A DNA stretch of 64,000 bases from Stomoxys calcitrans (GCF_963082655.1 NC_081552.1:72730707-72794706), one strand, 5' to 3'. Shown: positions 1-12,359, counted from the stretch's first letter. Numbers and translations are program-made. The notes: generated from the sequence alone by a model not told the origin.

Positions 1-2575
1 CGCTTAGTTGCACTAAGGTCCTTATTGCCAAGTATGGAGCACAGTTTACTCCAAAGGTAACAGTTTTGAGACGAAAGTCCGTGATTTTTCCAGTTGAGGA
101 GTTTCGAAATAAAATTCGTTGAAACTCTCTATCTTCTGGGTGTACATATATTTGTCGGTACATCTTTTGGATGTCACCGTTAAAAACATATCTAAAGAAA
201 CGCCAACGTAAAATGACATTCATTAAATCGTTTTGTAATATAGGACCAGTGTGCAGAATATCATTCAAAGAACAACCAGTTGATGTTTTCTTTGAGGCGT
301 TAAATACAACTCTAACTTTTGTCGTAGTACGTTCAGGCTTAACGACAGCGTGGTGTGGAAGATAGAAGGATAAATATTTCGATCTCAGGCAAATTTCTGT
401 GGAAACAGTGGGCTCCATATGGTCGAGTTCAAGGTATTCTGATAATACGCTATTATATTCCTTTGCCAGATCAGGGGATTTTTCTAAAGTCTTCTCCATA
501 TGAAGATATTGACCCATAGCAGCTCGTCTCGACGATCCGAGAGCTATACTGGGGGGTAAGTCGTGGTGAAATGGTAATCTAACCAAATATCTTCCGTCAG
601 ATCGGCGCACAGTAGTAGTCTTGTAAAAATTTTCGCACCAAACATCATCATCTGATAAACTCTTTGATGATGGAATCTCCTCAAGTTCCCAAAATTTCTT
701 TACTTGTTCATTGAGTGTATTAGAGCATGCAACGAAAGATGCGAAAGAAGTTACAGTTCTAGATGGGCCACTTAATATCCAACCAAACTCAGTTTCTTGT
801 GCCAAGAGGTTACCAGATATATTCTTTTGCACCCCAGATTTCAAAATAGACGGGAGAATGTCACTACCCAATAACATGTCTATTTGTGCAGGTTTATAGA
901 AATTGGGATCAGCTAAGTCCATATTTCTCAAATCAGACCAATTGGATATGGTAGTAGTGGAAGACGGCATCAAATGGTTCAAGTTGGAAATTACAACCGC
1001 TGTTGCCTTCAGTTTGAACTCAGATTTCCTAGATCTTAGCGTTATATTGCAGAGTTTCGAAGAATTCTCTAAAACAGTGCCACCCAATCCAGAAATCGTC
1101 GTAAACGCTTTCTTAGTGGGTATTGAATAACGATTGACAATTCTATTTGAGATAAATGACTCTTGGGACCCTTGATCAATAAAGACTCGAACAGTGAAAT
1201 TGGTTCCTAAGTGTTCCAAGTCAATTAAAGCGGTTGGCAAAATAGTACAATGACCAGAATGTGCAAAATTCGACTGAACATACGAAATTTGACCAGAATA
1301 AGCCTCAGCTGAAGTAGACGGTACGTCTTCATGTTGCGTGTCAACATGGTATGCCGAAACCTGTGTTTGCTGATTACTTGGATTCGTACTATGATTAGAC
1401 TCAGGGTGCAGTAAAGTGTGGTGAGATCGTTGACATTCTTGACAAAGTTTGTCGCTTCTACAACTTTCAGATTTATGACCATAAGACAAACAGTTTTCGC
1501 ATATCTTGTTTGTAGCAATAAACTTTCGTTTTTGACCAAGATGCCAAGACTTGAATTTTGGACAAGTGCGCAGGGAATGATTTTGCCCACAGGCCTTACA
1601 GGGTCTAAAATTCTGATCAGTTTTAGCGTGATAATTATTCGTTCTTTGTGGAGTCGTTTGTTGGTTTGAGGGTTTCCTCATATCTGATATCGATTCCAAC
1701 ATATCGAGTCGCTTTGAAATAAAATCATCAAGTTGGTTCCAAGTAGGCATTTGCTTATGATCATTTAGGGAGTTTTCCCAAGCAGTCAGAGTTTCTTCAG
1801 GCAGCCTTGAAGATACCCAATAAACTAATATGGGATCCCATGAAATAACAGCTATGTTATAAGTTTTAAGAACCGAAAGACAGTTATTAATCGTAAATTG
1901 CAAATTCCGCAAAGCTTTCCCCTTCTCAGATGTAACGCGATCACTCTCAAATATCTTCCTAAGTTGGTGGTTGATAAGAATGCGCTTATTCTCGTAGCGC
2001 TGTCGCAGTGCTTCCCAAGCCAGTTGAAAATTATTATCGGTTAAACTAAATTGTTTAACAATTTGGTTGGCTTCACCCCGGGTTTTCGACCTTAAGTGGA
2101 ACAATTTCTGGGCAGGAGACAGTTTTGGATGTTTGATATAAATGGCTGTGAACATATCTCTGAAGCTTGGCCATTTATCATAACCACCGCTAAATAGTTC
2201 GGTATCACATGGAGGAACTTTTAGGGAATACCCAGTTTCAGTTTCGGTTTCAATAATCCCAGATGGCCGTGATGACCTATCCATTTTCCCTTGTTCTATA
2301 TCCATCAAGTCAAGCATTGAAGTCTTACATGCTTTATAGGACCTGCACGACTCGTTAAACTTTGAGTGAATAGATTCCTTTTCCTCCTTAGTTGGACCTG
2401 GATCAGTGGTCATTGAATTTTCATAAACTTGGGTCAAAGTGCGCCAACGACGATCTAAATCGTCCAGATCGACTTTCAAACTTGACAACGTATGCTCAGT
2501 AACATCGATAGTTGCAAAGTTGGCGCAGAATGTGACCAGCTGGTCAGAAAAGAAGATGAACTTCTTCGATGACAT
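1..2575 (-). CDS. BEL/Pao LTR-retrotransposon gag-pol polyprotein, open at left window edge
   Basis: Reading the minus strand from the ATG at 2575, I find no stop codon down to base 1, giving at least 858 codons. The gene is cut by the window edge. Domains in order: an N-terminal Gag-like region; three zinc-knuckle type motifs at about residues 326-390 (CxxC...H...C, the last ending in HHTLLH); an aspartic-protease-like segment with D467-Q-G-S; a DMLLGSD motif near residue 566; and the start of the reverse transcriptase, with VRVVFNAS at 754-761 and the first catalytic Asp in FNGDIQKMYRQI at D801. This order is typical of the BEL/Pao family. The remaining RT, RNase H and integrase would lie beyond the left edge. 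The ATG is preceded by an A-rich stretch. No frameshift was seen, unlike nearly every other element here, so the copy looks young. Confidence 0.93.
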   Translation of the reverse strand, partial: MSSKKFIFFSDQLVTFCANFATIDVTEHTLSSLKVDLDDLDRRWRTLTQVYENSMTTDPGPTKEEKESIHSKFNESCRSYKACKTSMLDLMDIEQGKMDRSSRPSGIIETETETGYSLKVPPCDTELFSGGYDKWPSFRDMFTAIYIKHPKLSPAQKLFHLRSKTRGEANQIVKQFSLTDNNFQLAWEALRQRYENKRILINHQLRKIFESDRVTSEKGKALRNLQFTINNCLSVLKTYNIAVISWDPILVYWVSSRLPEETLTAWENSLNDHKQMPTWNQLDDFISKRLDMLESISDMRKPSNQQTTPQRTNNYHAKTDQNFRPCKACGQNHSLRTCPKFKSWHLGQKRKFIATNKICENCLSYGHKSESCRSDKLCQECQRSHHTLLHPESNHSTNPSNQQTQVSAYHVDTQHEDVPSTSAEAYSGQISYVQSNFAHSGHCTILPTALIDLEHLGTNFTVRVFIDQGSQESFISNRIVNRYSIPTKKAFTTISGLGGTVLENSSKLCNITLRSRKSEFKLKATAVVISNLNHLMPSSTTTISNWSDLRNMDLADPNFYKPAQIDMLLGSDILPSILKSGVQKNISGNLLAQETEFGWILSGPSRTVTSFASFVACSNTLNEQVKKFWELEEIPSSKSLSDDDVWCENFYKTTTVRRSDGRYLVRLPFHHDLPPSIALGSSRRAAMGQYLHMEKTLEKSPDLAKEYNSVLSEYLELDHMEPTVSTEICLRSKYLSFYLPHHAVVKPERTTTKVRVVFNASKKTSTGCSLNDILHTGPILQNDLMNVILRWRFFRYVFNGDIQKMYRQIYVHPEDREFQRILFRNSSTGKITDFRLKTVTFGVNCAPYLAIRTLVQLS

Positions 2576-4992
2576 TTTTTTCAGAAAATCTTAACAGTGA
2601 ACAAACCCCGCACTAGGGCCTAGATAAAATTAATTTTCCGTATAGGAGCGATTACAACAAACTAAGCAATCCCACAAGGAAATGATCAGATCAATTAACA
2701 AATAAATATCTCGAAATATATATTTCACAACGAAATGAACAATTCTCCAACTAATAGTAATACCCAAATAGCCTCAATTAACATAAATCTAAATTTTTCT
2801 TCAATAGAGCCTTGAAAATGTTTCTCTTCCAAGCTTTGCAGACAATATATATTAAAGAGTTCAACTGAAATTAATGTCTTTCCCCAGTTATATAGATCAA
2901 TCTTAGTTCAGAAGAATGGTAATAAAGAAAGGCATACAGATATCTCCAAACAGTGCAAATAAGGAAGTCAATTGTACGTGCGAGAATAATAGATCAATGC
3001 TGTTCAAATTTATTAAAGAGAAGTCAATTCCAAATCCCAAATAATCCTAAATCCTCGCAAGGCCGCCAAGACCAATTTGTATAATACAGTAGTATGGCCA
3101 ATACCAGTCGTATGGCGTAGCGAATTAACGGTATTGTAAGTTCGCCTTTGATCCAATAAACTTCCAAGATAAATTTCAGTTGAAAAGTAAAGTAAACGTG
3201 AAGGCTGTGGCCTCTTGTTATTGTCCTCCACAAACCTCCAACCAGATTGCCGATTTTGCTAAATTTGAGACATAGATTTCAAATCTATTGGTATTCCTAA
3301 TCTCTAAACTAGGGTTATTCTAAATGCAAATGGTAACCAACAACAAATTTGGGCATAAACTCAATTTCTCAGAATGAGAAATGACCCAGCGCGTATACTT
3401 AGAATATCACACATTCACGATAAATTCAATATAAATAATCTTTCCAAAATTTAATGCAGATAAAAATTGTCGTGTTGCGGGTATGAGCCCAATGACATAC
3501 AATGGACGGTTTTGTTCTCCCCAAAGGTATCAGTAATTAAATTCAAATTTGCAGCGTATACAAATGAAAAATTGACGAATAATATGTATATATGTCTGTA
3601 GAAATAATGATGAGGGTGGCTTTCCCTTGAACATATATCTATCGATATATTCTTTCTTTCCAAAATGTCTCGTTCTTATAATTGATAAGTTTCCGGCCAC
3701 AAAATCGATGAATCGAAAATTTAGACTGAACACTTTGAAACTTTCCGATAAATTTTACAAAATTCCAGACTAAATTCAATTTCGTAATATGCCTGTTCGT
3801 TTATTTTCCCAGTAAAAATCCTCCGGTAAAATTTGCAGGACAGTAGCAATTCTGCTTGCAAATAAAGTACGCGAATGACTTTCGGTAATAATCTTTACAG
3901 ATTTGCACAAATTCTTAGGTAAACGAACACAGTTAATGCCAACCAGACTCCTTTATGTGCAAATAAAAACTTCTTATATTTGCAACTTTCCGTCTTCAAT
4001 TTCCTCTATTTCGATTGTAGCACTTTTATATAAAATGTTGGCAACCCTACACAACCACAAATGTTCAAACACTCACCTACTATACCAAATATTCTTGACT
4101 GTCAGCCTCTCACCTCTTGCTGCCCTTGTAGAACCATCCATATGTGTGTTCGTCTTGGAATGGATTTTCGTGCACCGTTAGGCAAACCAACAATCATCAA
4201 TGGTAAACGTCGTCTGTCCAAATTAACAACCAGAATACATGTATTGGAACTTCCTTCACCTCAAGACTGGTTATTCCAAACGGTGCAGAGAACACATCAT
4301 AAAAAAAAAATTCCAACTTTGATAATTTTAGCGCCTCTTTCCCTCTTTCACTTCTTGGTTCACTGTATTTCTCCGTACTTTCTTCAAATTAAATTTCTTT
4401 CCGGCTTATTGTGGCAATTTTCAACACTTCTTGATTGACTTCAACAAATTTTCCAAACGTCTCCTTCTTGTAAAACTATGCTTTTGTAAATTCTTTTTAA
4501 CTATTTAATCTTTTAACAATGTTCTTATTCTTCCTCTTCAGAAATGAACTTTACAGCATCAGTTATTAATCAAAATGACATACCGGCTTTCTAACACTTT
4601 ACGCAAGCCTCTCTCTTTCCTAAGAATTAAATCGTGTGACAGTAAATGAGGCAAATCCCAATGTACAAAAACAGTGATGCCACATTGGCAATTGATGCTG
4701 GGCTTGTGTGTCAGTTTTCCGGATCGGATATATAAAGTTGAAAATCTGGTCGTATTGATGTAGGTCTTGTGCGTATAATCAAATTGGCAATGAAATCGAT
4801 ATTTCATGAAACTTTTTAAATATTGTTGTATAATTTATACAAACAATGGATAGGGTATTTCTTGGATAGCGTTGTCGATTTCTGAAAATGGGTATCCGGC
4901 AACCCTGTGCAATATTATAAAAACAATAAAAGAGAATATATTTGGACATGCGCAGTGCACTTGGCCACTCATATGTAATGAAGATGAAGTAA
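2576..4992. other. Probable leader/5' LTR side of the BEL element, then unassigned DNA
   Basis: No convincing gene is present. Since the BEL/Pao frame runs leftward from 2575, its untranslated leader and 5' LTR should lie in the first part of this stretch. I could not fix the LTR ends or the primer-binding site, because the partner LTR is outside the window. A TATA-like TATATAAAAG reads on the minus strand near 4022-4035 and could be an LTR promoter, which is speculative. Short ORFs here have no recognisable domain. Confidence 0.35.
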
Positions 4993-5183
4993 ATCAAAGA
5001 GATTTGGAGCTATGCTGTTTTTCGTAAAGGCAGCAGCAATTCTAAGGAGAGCAGTGGCAGATCAAAGAGATTTGGAGGTGCGCTGTTACTTATAAAGGCA
5101 GCAGCAACTTTAAGAAGAGCAGTGGTAAATCAAAGAGATTTGGAGCTGCGCAGTCACATATAAAAGCAGCAGCAACTTTATGA
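4993..5183. repeat. 68-bp tandem repeat, about 2.8 copies
   Basis: The motif ATCAAAGAGATTTGGAG begins at 4993, 5061 and 5129, a spacing of exactly 68 bases each time. Each unit also carries AAGGCAGCAGCAA or a close variant and GAGCAGTGG. Copies differ at only a few positions. No reading frame of interest crosses it. Confidence 0.85.
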
Positions 5184-7847
5184 CGAATGCGTAATGGTGC
5201 CGATGGTAAGAGATTTAATCCGTGTGTGCGAAATGGCAGCCACTCATCACGCAGTAACACAGCAGGCGGGTGGTATAAGTAAACAAAGAGTGTATTGATG
5301 TTAAACGTATGCTTTCAAAGAGATGTCCCTCCTTCAAATAAATGCAACAACATATTATGTACACATGCGATGAGTGTACCAACTCTTTTTTCTATGCAAA
5401 GCAAAGACAGAATTGAAATAAAAAACTCCAAAAAAGGGCGGTAAAATGACGATGGCAAACTCTGAGGTGGATCAAGTGGTAAAGACGAAGTAGACGATGA
5501 CTTTGGCTTTGCTACTTCAATAATTTGCCAATTTCTTTCTCCCTTTCGTCTTGTCTCGTATGATAACTGTTCGGGTGATCGGGGCTGGTGTGTTTTAGGG
5601 CATATGTTGACTGAGGTTATGTTTGTGCGGCAAAGTGTGTATGATTCTCTATAGATTTTAGAAGCCAGTGAAGATAATGCCGACTGTCGGTGGTATGTCA
5701 GTATGTTAAAGACATAGATGTCAAGAAAAAAATGTTGCAGATTTTACTGACAAGCAAGGTGGATTTTAAAGAGCAAATTTAATTGATTGTAAGAGAGTAC
5801 TTTTGGTTGTCATCTCTTCCGCGGCTGTTAATATGCGTAAGGGGTTTAACATAGATTTTGCCTATTCTTTTTACTCAGAAGTACGCATATGCCAGAGCGC
5901 AGAAAATTATTACCTTATTTTCGTCTTTTTTTTGGCAATAATTACATACCACGAAATACAACAGCAAATATGAGAGACCTGTGCTCTTAACATAAATTAG
6001 CATACATACATATATGTAGCTATGATGCGGTGCGTTTATTAACGCCAAAATATAAGATTGTTTTTGGTGCGTGTGAAGTACCACGATTTTTATCAAATGA
6101 AAGGGTTGCACATGAATACTTAACTGGGCGCTTTCGTGAAAAGCTGTTCTTACACAAGTATTATGTACAAAGAAGATTCGAATGCTTTGACTTTGTGCCA
6201 CTTTGAACAGATAAACTGAAGTAAATTTTCACTTGTAAATTTTTTTTCTTTTTTGAATTTCGTAAGTAATTTTACGAAACAAATTCAAAATATTTTCAAA
6301 CTCCACAATTCCTATCCGTTCACAAAGTAATAAATTTTACATACCTTTTTTCCATTATAAACTTGATGAGGATGATTTGTAAGTGCGGTAATTTATGATA
6401 TGCGGTGGACGTGATCCAGTTTTTTTTCCAAAAAAAAAAAATTATGTTGTTTTAACAGTTCCTCTGACGGTTCGAAAGGACCATGTACAAATCCAGGGTA
6501 GGCTTTAACTGTAATGGACTGTATGTAGGTAAATTAAGGGCTCCCAGATTTGTAAGCAGTTTCAACGAAATAAAATGGAATAAAAAAATGCAGTATTTTA
6601 GAATTCAGTTACAGTATGTAAGTTTATTGTGGACAGTGGCAGCTTACCAGTTCAGATGATTATGCACAAGTAAACTTAAAATACAAAGCGTCAGGCAGAC
6701 ATACTGATTTAGAACATACAACAATTAGTTTAAGTTAATTCAGCAAAGAAAGGGACAACATGTTAACTTAAATTGAGTAAAAGCTTTCTTCATATGACAA
6801 AGAAAGGGTTTAAGGTGACCGCTTTGTTTAATTAATGGTATCTAAGAATTCAATTCATTAAGTATTTCAGTTAATTCATTTCTTAATTTCTAAAGTTCAA
6901 TAATTTGTAGAACGGAGTTCAACAGCTGATTCGGATTCTTAGCCCTTGGAAGTTTAATAACATCGTCTGCTAAGCAGACGGGCTCAAATCCCTCCTCTGT
7001 TAACCATGGCCTGTAGCGTGCCCTGTGCCACTTTCTTTATTTCATGGGGCACACAGTTATCCAGTCTCTAATGACACAGTCTACTCGGTACTGGTCTAAG
7101 GACTGACTAATACAATTTGTGAGACGTGAGTCTGCGTGATTCGATTTTTGCCACTTCCTGATTAAAAGGGGGAACAAGGTCGGACGGCTAGCCTACGCAG
7201 GCGAAAACTCAGTGGATTGAGTATCTAAAACACCAGTTCAAATGTGCTGTTGAACTAGTAGGAGTAGGCTAAAGGAGAATCAGAATTAGTTTCTGGATTT
7301 AACGTAGAATATAAAAGTGGAGGATTTGCTTTAATATGCAAGAATTTTATTTAAAAGAATATTGAATATTGACTACGAGCAACTTTAACTCGTTTTCGTT
7401 ATGCTAAATAAGGAAGTCTATGGAATAATCGATAGTACGCTGTCTAATACAGTTCGTAAGGTATACCTTCCATCCTAGGCGATGGTTAAAAAAAAAGTCA
7501 TCAGAAGCTGCATTTTCTCTTTTGTAATCTCAAAATTCTAAGATTTCCATTGTTCGATCACATAGCCCAAATATTGCTGAGTAGTTTTTTTTTTTTTGAT
7601 GAATGAATGATAAACACAAAATCAAGTTTCAGTAAAATTGGTGGTTTGAAGCGTTTCGTTAGTTTAACAAAATATTTTCAACTGTCACTTGATTTGGCAT
7701 TAACAAATTTGTCTCCCAACGATTAGACATCCAACTTCCCAAGGTATTGAGATGGACAGACGGACAAACAAACAGACAACATTGTAGTTTGATAGACTGA
7801 TTGATGGACAGACATTTATTCTCAGACGACTTCATTGAACACCATGT
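5184..7847. other. Unassigned AT-rich non-coding stretch
   Basis: No ORF with a recognisable domain and no clear transposon termini. There are several homopolymer runs. Around 6945-7000 a GC-richer patch contains GGGCTCAAATCCC, which resembles a Pol III B box, so a decayed tRNA-derived SINE is possible but not demonstrated. Confidence 0.3.
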
Positions 7848-8747
7848 TTTTATACCCTACACTACCACTGTGGTACAGGGTATTATAGATTTGTGCATTT
7901 CTTTGCAACGCTATGAAGGAGTTGAGCTAGACTTATTGATAAGTATACCGAGTCACTTTCTGATTCAATTTAGCCATGTCCGTCTGTCCGTCTGTAAGTA
8001 CATGTATTCTTGTAATCAAAGTGCATGTCGTATTTGTTGTCCAATCATCACGAAATTTTGCACATATCACCTTTTTGGCCCAAGGACGCTATTGATTTTG
8101 ATAAAAATCGGTTCAGATTTAGATATAGCTCCCATATATACGTATCCCCGATTTTCACTTTTATAGCCGTAGTAAGGGCAATTTTCAACCAATCTGCACA
8201 AAATTTGGCACGGATTGTTTTGCTACTGATCTTAACATATCTGCAAAATTTCATCAACATCGGTTCAGATTTATATATAGCTCCCATATATATGTATCGC
8301 CCGATTTGCACTTAAATGGCCGCAGTAGCTACAATTTTCAACCGATCTGCATAAAATTTGGCAAGGCCTGTTTCGTTACTGATTTTAACATACATACATA
8401 CAAATTTAGATATAGATATAGCTCCAATATATATGTTTCGCCCCATTTACACTTATAGCCAAAATTTGGCACTGATTGTTTTGTTACTGATCTTAACATA
8501 TGTGCGAGATTTCATCAAAATCGGTTCAGATTTGGATGTAGCACCCATACATATATGTATCGCCGGATTTGCACTTATATGGCCGTAATAACAACAATTT
8601 TCAACGATCTGTTTAATAGTCGGTTCAGATTTAGATATAGCTCTCATATACATATATATTTATATATGACCCGAATTTATATTTGTAGGGTAGGTGTAGG
8701 CTATTATATAGTCGGTTCCACCCGACTTTTGCCTTTCCTTACTGGTT
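7848..8747 (+). mobile_element. DINE-1/Helentron-like non-autonomous element with about 100-150 bp repeats
   Basis: The element opens with TTTTATACCCTACAC followed by an imperfect palindrome ending in GTGGTACAGGGTATTATAG. It has the TTTAGCCATGTCCGTCTGTC block (GTCY microsatellite, 7973-7996) and ends in CCCGACTTTTGCCTTTCC. The interior repeats TCGGTTCAGATTTAGATATAGCTCCCATATAT with later copies spaced 152, 141, 120 and 99 bases. A 5' TATACCC palindrome, a CCATGTCCGTC microsatellite block and a tandem array match the plan of DINE-1 (INE-1) elements. ORFs inside are by-products of the array. Confidence 0.75.
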
Positions 8748-9794
8748 TAAGGTTTATTTTTGTGTGGATGTTATTTGTTTTATTTTTTTAATAAAATTGT
8801 TTTCTAGCATGGGTTTTCCAATCAAGATTCAAGTCTTCGTAGATATAAAAACTTTGCTGCCATTGGCGGTCTCATTAAATTTGTTGTAACAAATTGTTTG
8901 TTGTTTAGTGGAAACGCAGCACTGTGTCATATATTGGCATAAAACATAAGCATAAGAACATTGTATGTCGCCGGTCAAACTGTTCGTCTTGGCCTCCATG
9001 AGGCCCATACACTGAAAACTAATACCAAAAGGCAAATGTTCTGCTCATTTGTCTTTGAACTTTTTGTGGGCTGTCAGAATATGAATGTCCACCAAAAGTG
9101 TGCAGTTTCAAATTGTTTTTTATTTAGAATTATGTTTTTCCCCCTTCATGGTTTGATTCTTTTTGGCCCAGCAGCATTTCTTGGAGTTTTAGGTTTTTGC
9201 AATTTACTATTTGTCAAATGTGATTTGTTTACATGGACTTATGTGCGCCTGCGCATAATCTACAACCTGTCAAATTTCAAAAAATCGCAGGCAATTTTTA
9301 ACCTGGCCTTAACGGCTTTAATTTGAATTGGGAGAAACCGAAACAAAAACAACAACAACAGCAATGTTCTTCATTTACAATTTGTTCTGTGTGCATGGTT
9401 TTGCTTCTTAACTGGGGAGTTATAGGTGACGGATAAGTCTATCACAAGATTAGATTTGTCAAATAAATTATGAATTTGACCACAGTTCATGAAAGTGGGG
9501 GGTGAGGGCAGAAACAGGAATTGATTCGCTGACATTTGTTATTTGTATTTAAGGAATTTTTAGAATTTTTACTCCATTGTTTGATAAAATGTTAAGTGAA
9601 GGGAAACAACATGGGGTCACCGAGATTATTTAAGAACAAATATTTATTCATGGCATGACACTTTGCATACAAGGCAAGGAATGTTTAAATCGTGAATAGA
9701 AGGCAATACAGTGAAAGAGAAATATACAGGGTAGTTGACACGAAGTCAAATGGAGGTGTAATAATAGTTTTTTTATAGATTCAAATGACAAAAA
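8748..9794. other. Unassigned non-coding stretch
   Basis: No supported gene. ORFs of 60-120 codons here lack recognisable domains and biased codon use. A short CAACAACAACAACAG tract lies near 9346-9361. Confidence 0.3.
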
Positions 9795-9990
9795 TGTTTG
9801 GAAGTAATTTAAATTTAAAGTCCATTCGCTTTTGGTCCATATGACAGCTGTTGGTCTCAGTTGGTCAAAAAACGAGTTGCAAACTGTGGAAAAATGTCCT
9901 GAAGTCATCTAAATCTAAACATCCATTTACTTTTGCCCGATATGACGACTATTGATCTGAGCTGGTCGAAAAACGAGTTGCAAACTGCAC
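9795..9990. repeat. 101-bp tandem duplication, two diverged copies
   Basis: The segment ending in GGTCAAAAAACGAGTTGCAAACTG (from about 9861) recurs as GGTCGAAAAACGAGTTGCAAACTG 101 bases later. Upstream parts also align (GAAGTAATTTAAATTTAAA with GAAGTCATCTAAATCTAAA). Confidence 0.7.
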
Positions 9991-10284
9991 GAATGTAATC
10001 TGATGGAATTTTTTGGTTCCCTTCCTTACAATTGCTATCTTTCAACGCATCCATACTGGTATATTTTTTTGTAATCATCTTGCTCTCTAAAATAGAAAAT
10101 TTCTGTGCAGACGAAATAAAATGCGGACCATGATTTTTTAGCCAACTTCCAAAATGTTTTCCCTATAATTAGTCGCATTAACTTAGACACCAGGCGCAAT
10201 GAAATCGATTTTGAAGGGGTCTAGCGGCGGTCACAGTTGCCCACCTCAGATGGCAAATTACTTTGGATGGCCGCTCGTAAAATT

Positions 10285-10412
10285 CTCTACTAAGTGTTGT
10301 CGCCGTTCGGACTCGGCAACAAAAAGGGATTCCTTATAATTGAGCTTAAATTTGTATCGGAAAGCACTCATATGAGAGAAGTTTCCCCCCCGTTACTTGT
10401 AAGGATCTCCCT
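10285..10412 (+). mobile_element. 3' fragment of a tRNA-derived SINE
   Basis: The sequence GCCGTTCGGACTCGGC, then TATAATTGAGCTTAAATTTG and AAGCACTCATATGAGAGAAG, matches the downstream body of the SINE at 19779-20035 (CATTGAGCTTAAAATTGAATC, CAGCACTCACTTATATG). The tRNA-like head is missing. A DINE-like element starts directly after it. Confidence 0.6.
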
Positions 10413-10420
10413 TGAGCTCG

Positions 10421-11020
10421 TTTTTATACCCACCACCATAGGATGGGGTATACTAATCTAGTCATTCCGTTTTTATCACCTCAAAATATCGTCTCGTCGT
10501 TCTAAATCGATCTAGCCATGTCCGTCCGTCCGTCGGTCGAAATCACAATAGCGGCCGAACGCGTAAAGCTAGCTGCTTGAAATTTTGCACAGATACTTAA
10601 TATTGATGTAGATTGTTGGAGATTGCAAATGGGTCATATCGATTCAGATCCAGATTTGGCCGAAATTTTACATGTAGTGTTCTGTTATGACTTCCAACCA
10701 CTATGTCAAGTACGGTCCAAATCGGTCTATAACCTGATGTAGCTCCCATATAAACCTATCCCCCGATTTGACTTCTTGAGCCCCTGGAAGCCGCATTTTT
10801 TGTCCGATTTGGCTAAAACTTTGCACATGGTGTTCTGTTGTGACTTCCAACAACTGTGCCAAGTACGGTCCAAATCTATAACCTGGTATATCTCCCATAT
10901 GGTATATAGAATAAAATTATGTCCTACAACTTAATTTATTTGGTATACATTTTTAGCAGAATCCATGGTGGTGGGTTCCCAAGATTCGGCCCGGCCGAAC
11001 TTAGCACGCTTTAACTTGTT
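10421..11020 (+). mobile_element. DINE-1/Helentron-like element, short copy
   Basis: Begins TTTTTATACCCACCACCATAGG, has the GATCTAGCCATGTCCGTCCG block near 10509-10530, and ends CCATGGTGGTGGGTTCCC, then a hairpin TTCGGCCCGGCCGAA and ACTTAGCACGCTTTAACTTGTT. The ACCCACCACCAT start and the ATGGTGGTGGGT near the end are subterminal inverted repeats. Interior repeats (CTCCCATATAAACC) are about 150 bases apart. Confidence 0.82.
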
Positions 11021-11023
11021 CAA

Positions 11024-11331
11024 TATATGGTGGATCCCTTTACGGAATATTTTCAGATCTTTGCCCAAGTTTTTGTCACTACGACGTAGTTTTCGTTGAA
11101 TTCCAGCCATCATTCAGCGAACCATGTCAGGTGTTGTTGCAGTTTTTTTTGGACCCCCATTGTGGTGTTTGGCAAAGCTACCAGGATCATTATAACGATT
11201 TATGGTGCGATTAATACACATTGTGTCACTTTGCGTTGTTTGAGTTCGCTAACAATAAGTCGTGGTGATTTTCCAGCCAAATATGACGCAATCGCATTAT
11301 TACGCTTCAACTAGAACCATCACGTTTTCAT
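11024..11331 (-). pseudogene. Tc1-type transposase N-terminal fragment
   Basis: The minus strand reads, with one frame change and one stop, AIASYLAGKSPRLIVSELK, then NRTINRYNDPGSFAKHHNGG, GPKKTATTPDMVR and a QRKLRRSDKNLGKDLKIFRK segment. This is the paired-type helix-turn-helix DNA-binding region of Tc1-family transposases. The catalytic domain and terminal inverted repeats are absent. It begins directly where the DINE-like element ends, so it may be truncated by that insertion. Confidence 0.75.
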
Positions 11332-11334
11332 CTT

Positions 11335-11815
11335 TCTATCGATTCTATCTGGAATATAGGCATATGCAATAGGTAATCCAAACTGCCTGGAACTTCGGAC
11401 ATTGTATCAAGGATAATACATCGTCCGTAGACGCCGCATGACCTAAGAGAATTCTTTCTTATCCTCACAGCAGTGGACGCAACAAAATTGAGGCATTAGG
11501 TGTAGCATTGAATTCAATGCATCAGATGTTGTTGTCTTCAATGCGGCTGCATTGATGGTGCACAATCGATCCATCCATTGGATCGCAAGAGTGTTGAACG
11601 GTAGGTGGACTTTCCAAACGCCGTTCGCCAGACCACAACACAATAGGTCAGAGAACTGCAGTATACATCCAATTCATAACATGCGATTTAATGCAAACTT
11701 TTGTCAATGGCTATCACAGTTGTATAGGGCAAGAGTTGCCTTTCTTGTCCTTTCCAAAATGTTTGAATTTCCTGTCCATCAAAACGTTCACAATTTTAAG
11801 GAAAGTAAAATCGAA
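11335..11815 (-). pseudogene. I-type LINE reverse-transcriptase C-terminal fragment
   Basis: The minus strand encodes WMDRLCTINAAALKTTTSDA and LNSMLHLMP, matching the segment after the RT palm in the LINE at 35906-38300 (RMDCLCITAALRTIPRDALN, LMLHL). Upstream on the same strand, the region near 11700-11760 matches the RAKKTTLALYTCQRAI part. The DNA at 11380-11460 also aligns with 57968-58040 of the other copy. It is a short fragment with stops. Confidence 0.75.
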
Positions 11816-12359
11816 TAGGGAGAATACCAAAGCTCAACTATTGGATTCAATCCTGGCGAAGACATAAACTATTAATAAAAATGGTTATCCCCCATTTATA
11901 CAAAAGAAATGGTTAAAAATCGTTAGATTTTAACAATGATTACGAGCCAAGATCCAATTTAAGATGCTATATACATACGGAAACGACCATCCGTTTCGAA
12001 TTTTTATGGCTCATTGATTATCATTTTACTTCAAAGATCTGTACTTAAAAAATTCAACAATTAAAGACGTTCTCATATTCTATGTCTATAACTAAGATAC
12101 AACATACACTCATAGAAAATACATACACTGCTGAAAAGTTTGTTGTTTGCTGGAAATTACTGATGCTTAATTATAAAGGGTGTGTTAGAAGAAAAAATAA
12201 AATACAATACAATCATCTCTTCCAACAAAATTAAAAAAAAAAACTAAAAAAACATAAAAAATATCATAACAATTTTTTTCGCACATTTTTGTACTCAAAG
12301 CAGCAGATTTTGTTTGCTGATTTAGCTGACCGAAATGTTTGCTAGTACAACAGCAATGT
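11816..12359. other. Unassigned AT-rich spacer
   Basis: No gene or clear element end is visible. The end near 12350-12375, TTACTTTACTTTAATTGGC, looks like the short tandem 3' tail of the RTE-type LINE that follows on the minus strand. Confidence 0.3.

Noticed and set aside
4022..4055. BEL 5' LTR start with TATA box
   Set aside because: TATATAAAAG and a TGTAGGGTTGCC start are suggestive, but without the second LTR or a primer-binding site the boundary cannot be supported.
4061..4438. 125-residue ORF on the plus strand
   Set aside because: No domain, no homologous neighbour, no codon bias; probably in or near the BEL element's terminal region.
7801..8315. ORFs of about 90-120 residues on both strands
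   Set aside because: They lie within the DINE-like array (YTYPRFS and similar repeats) and reflect its periodicity.
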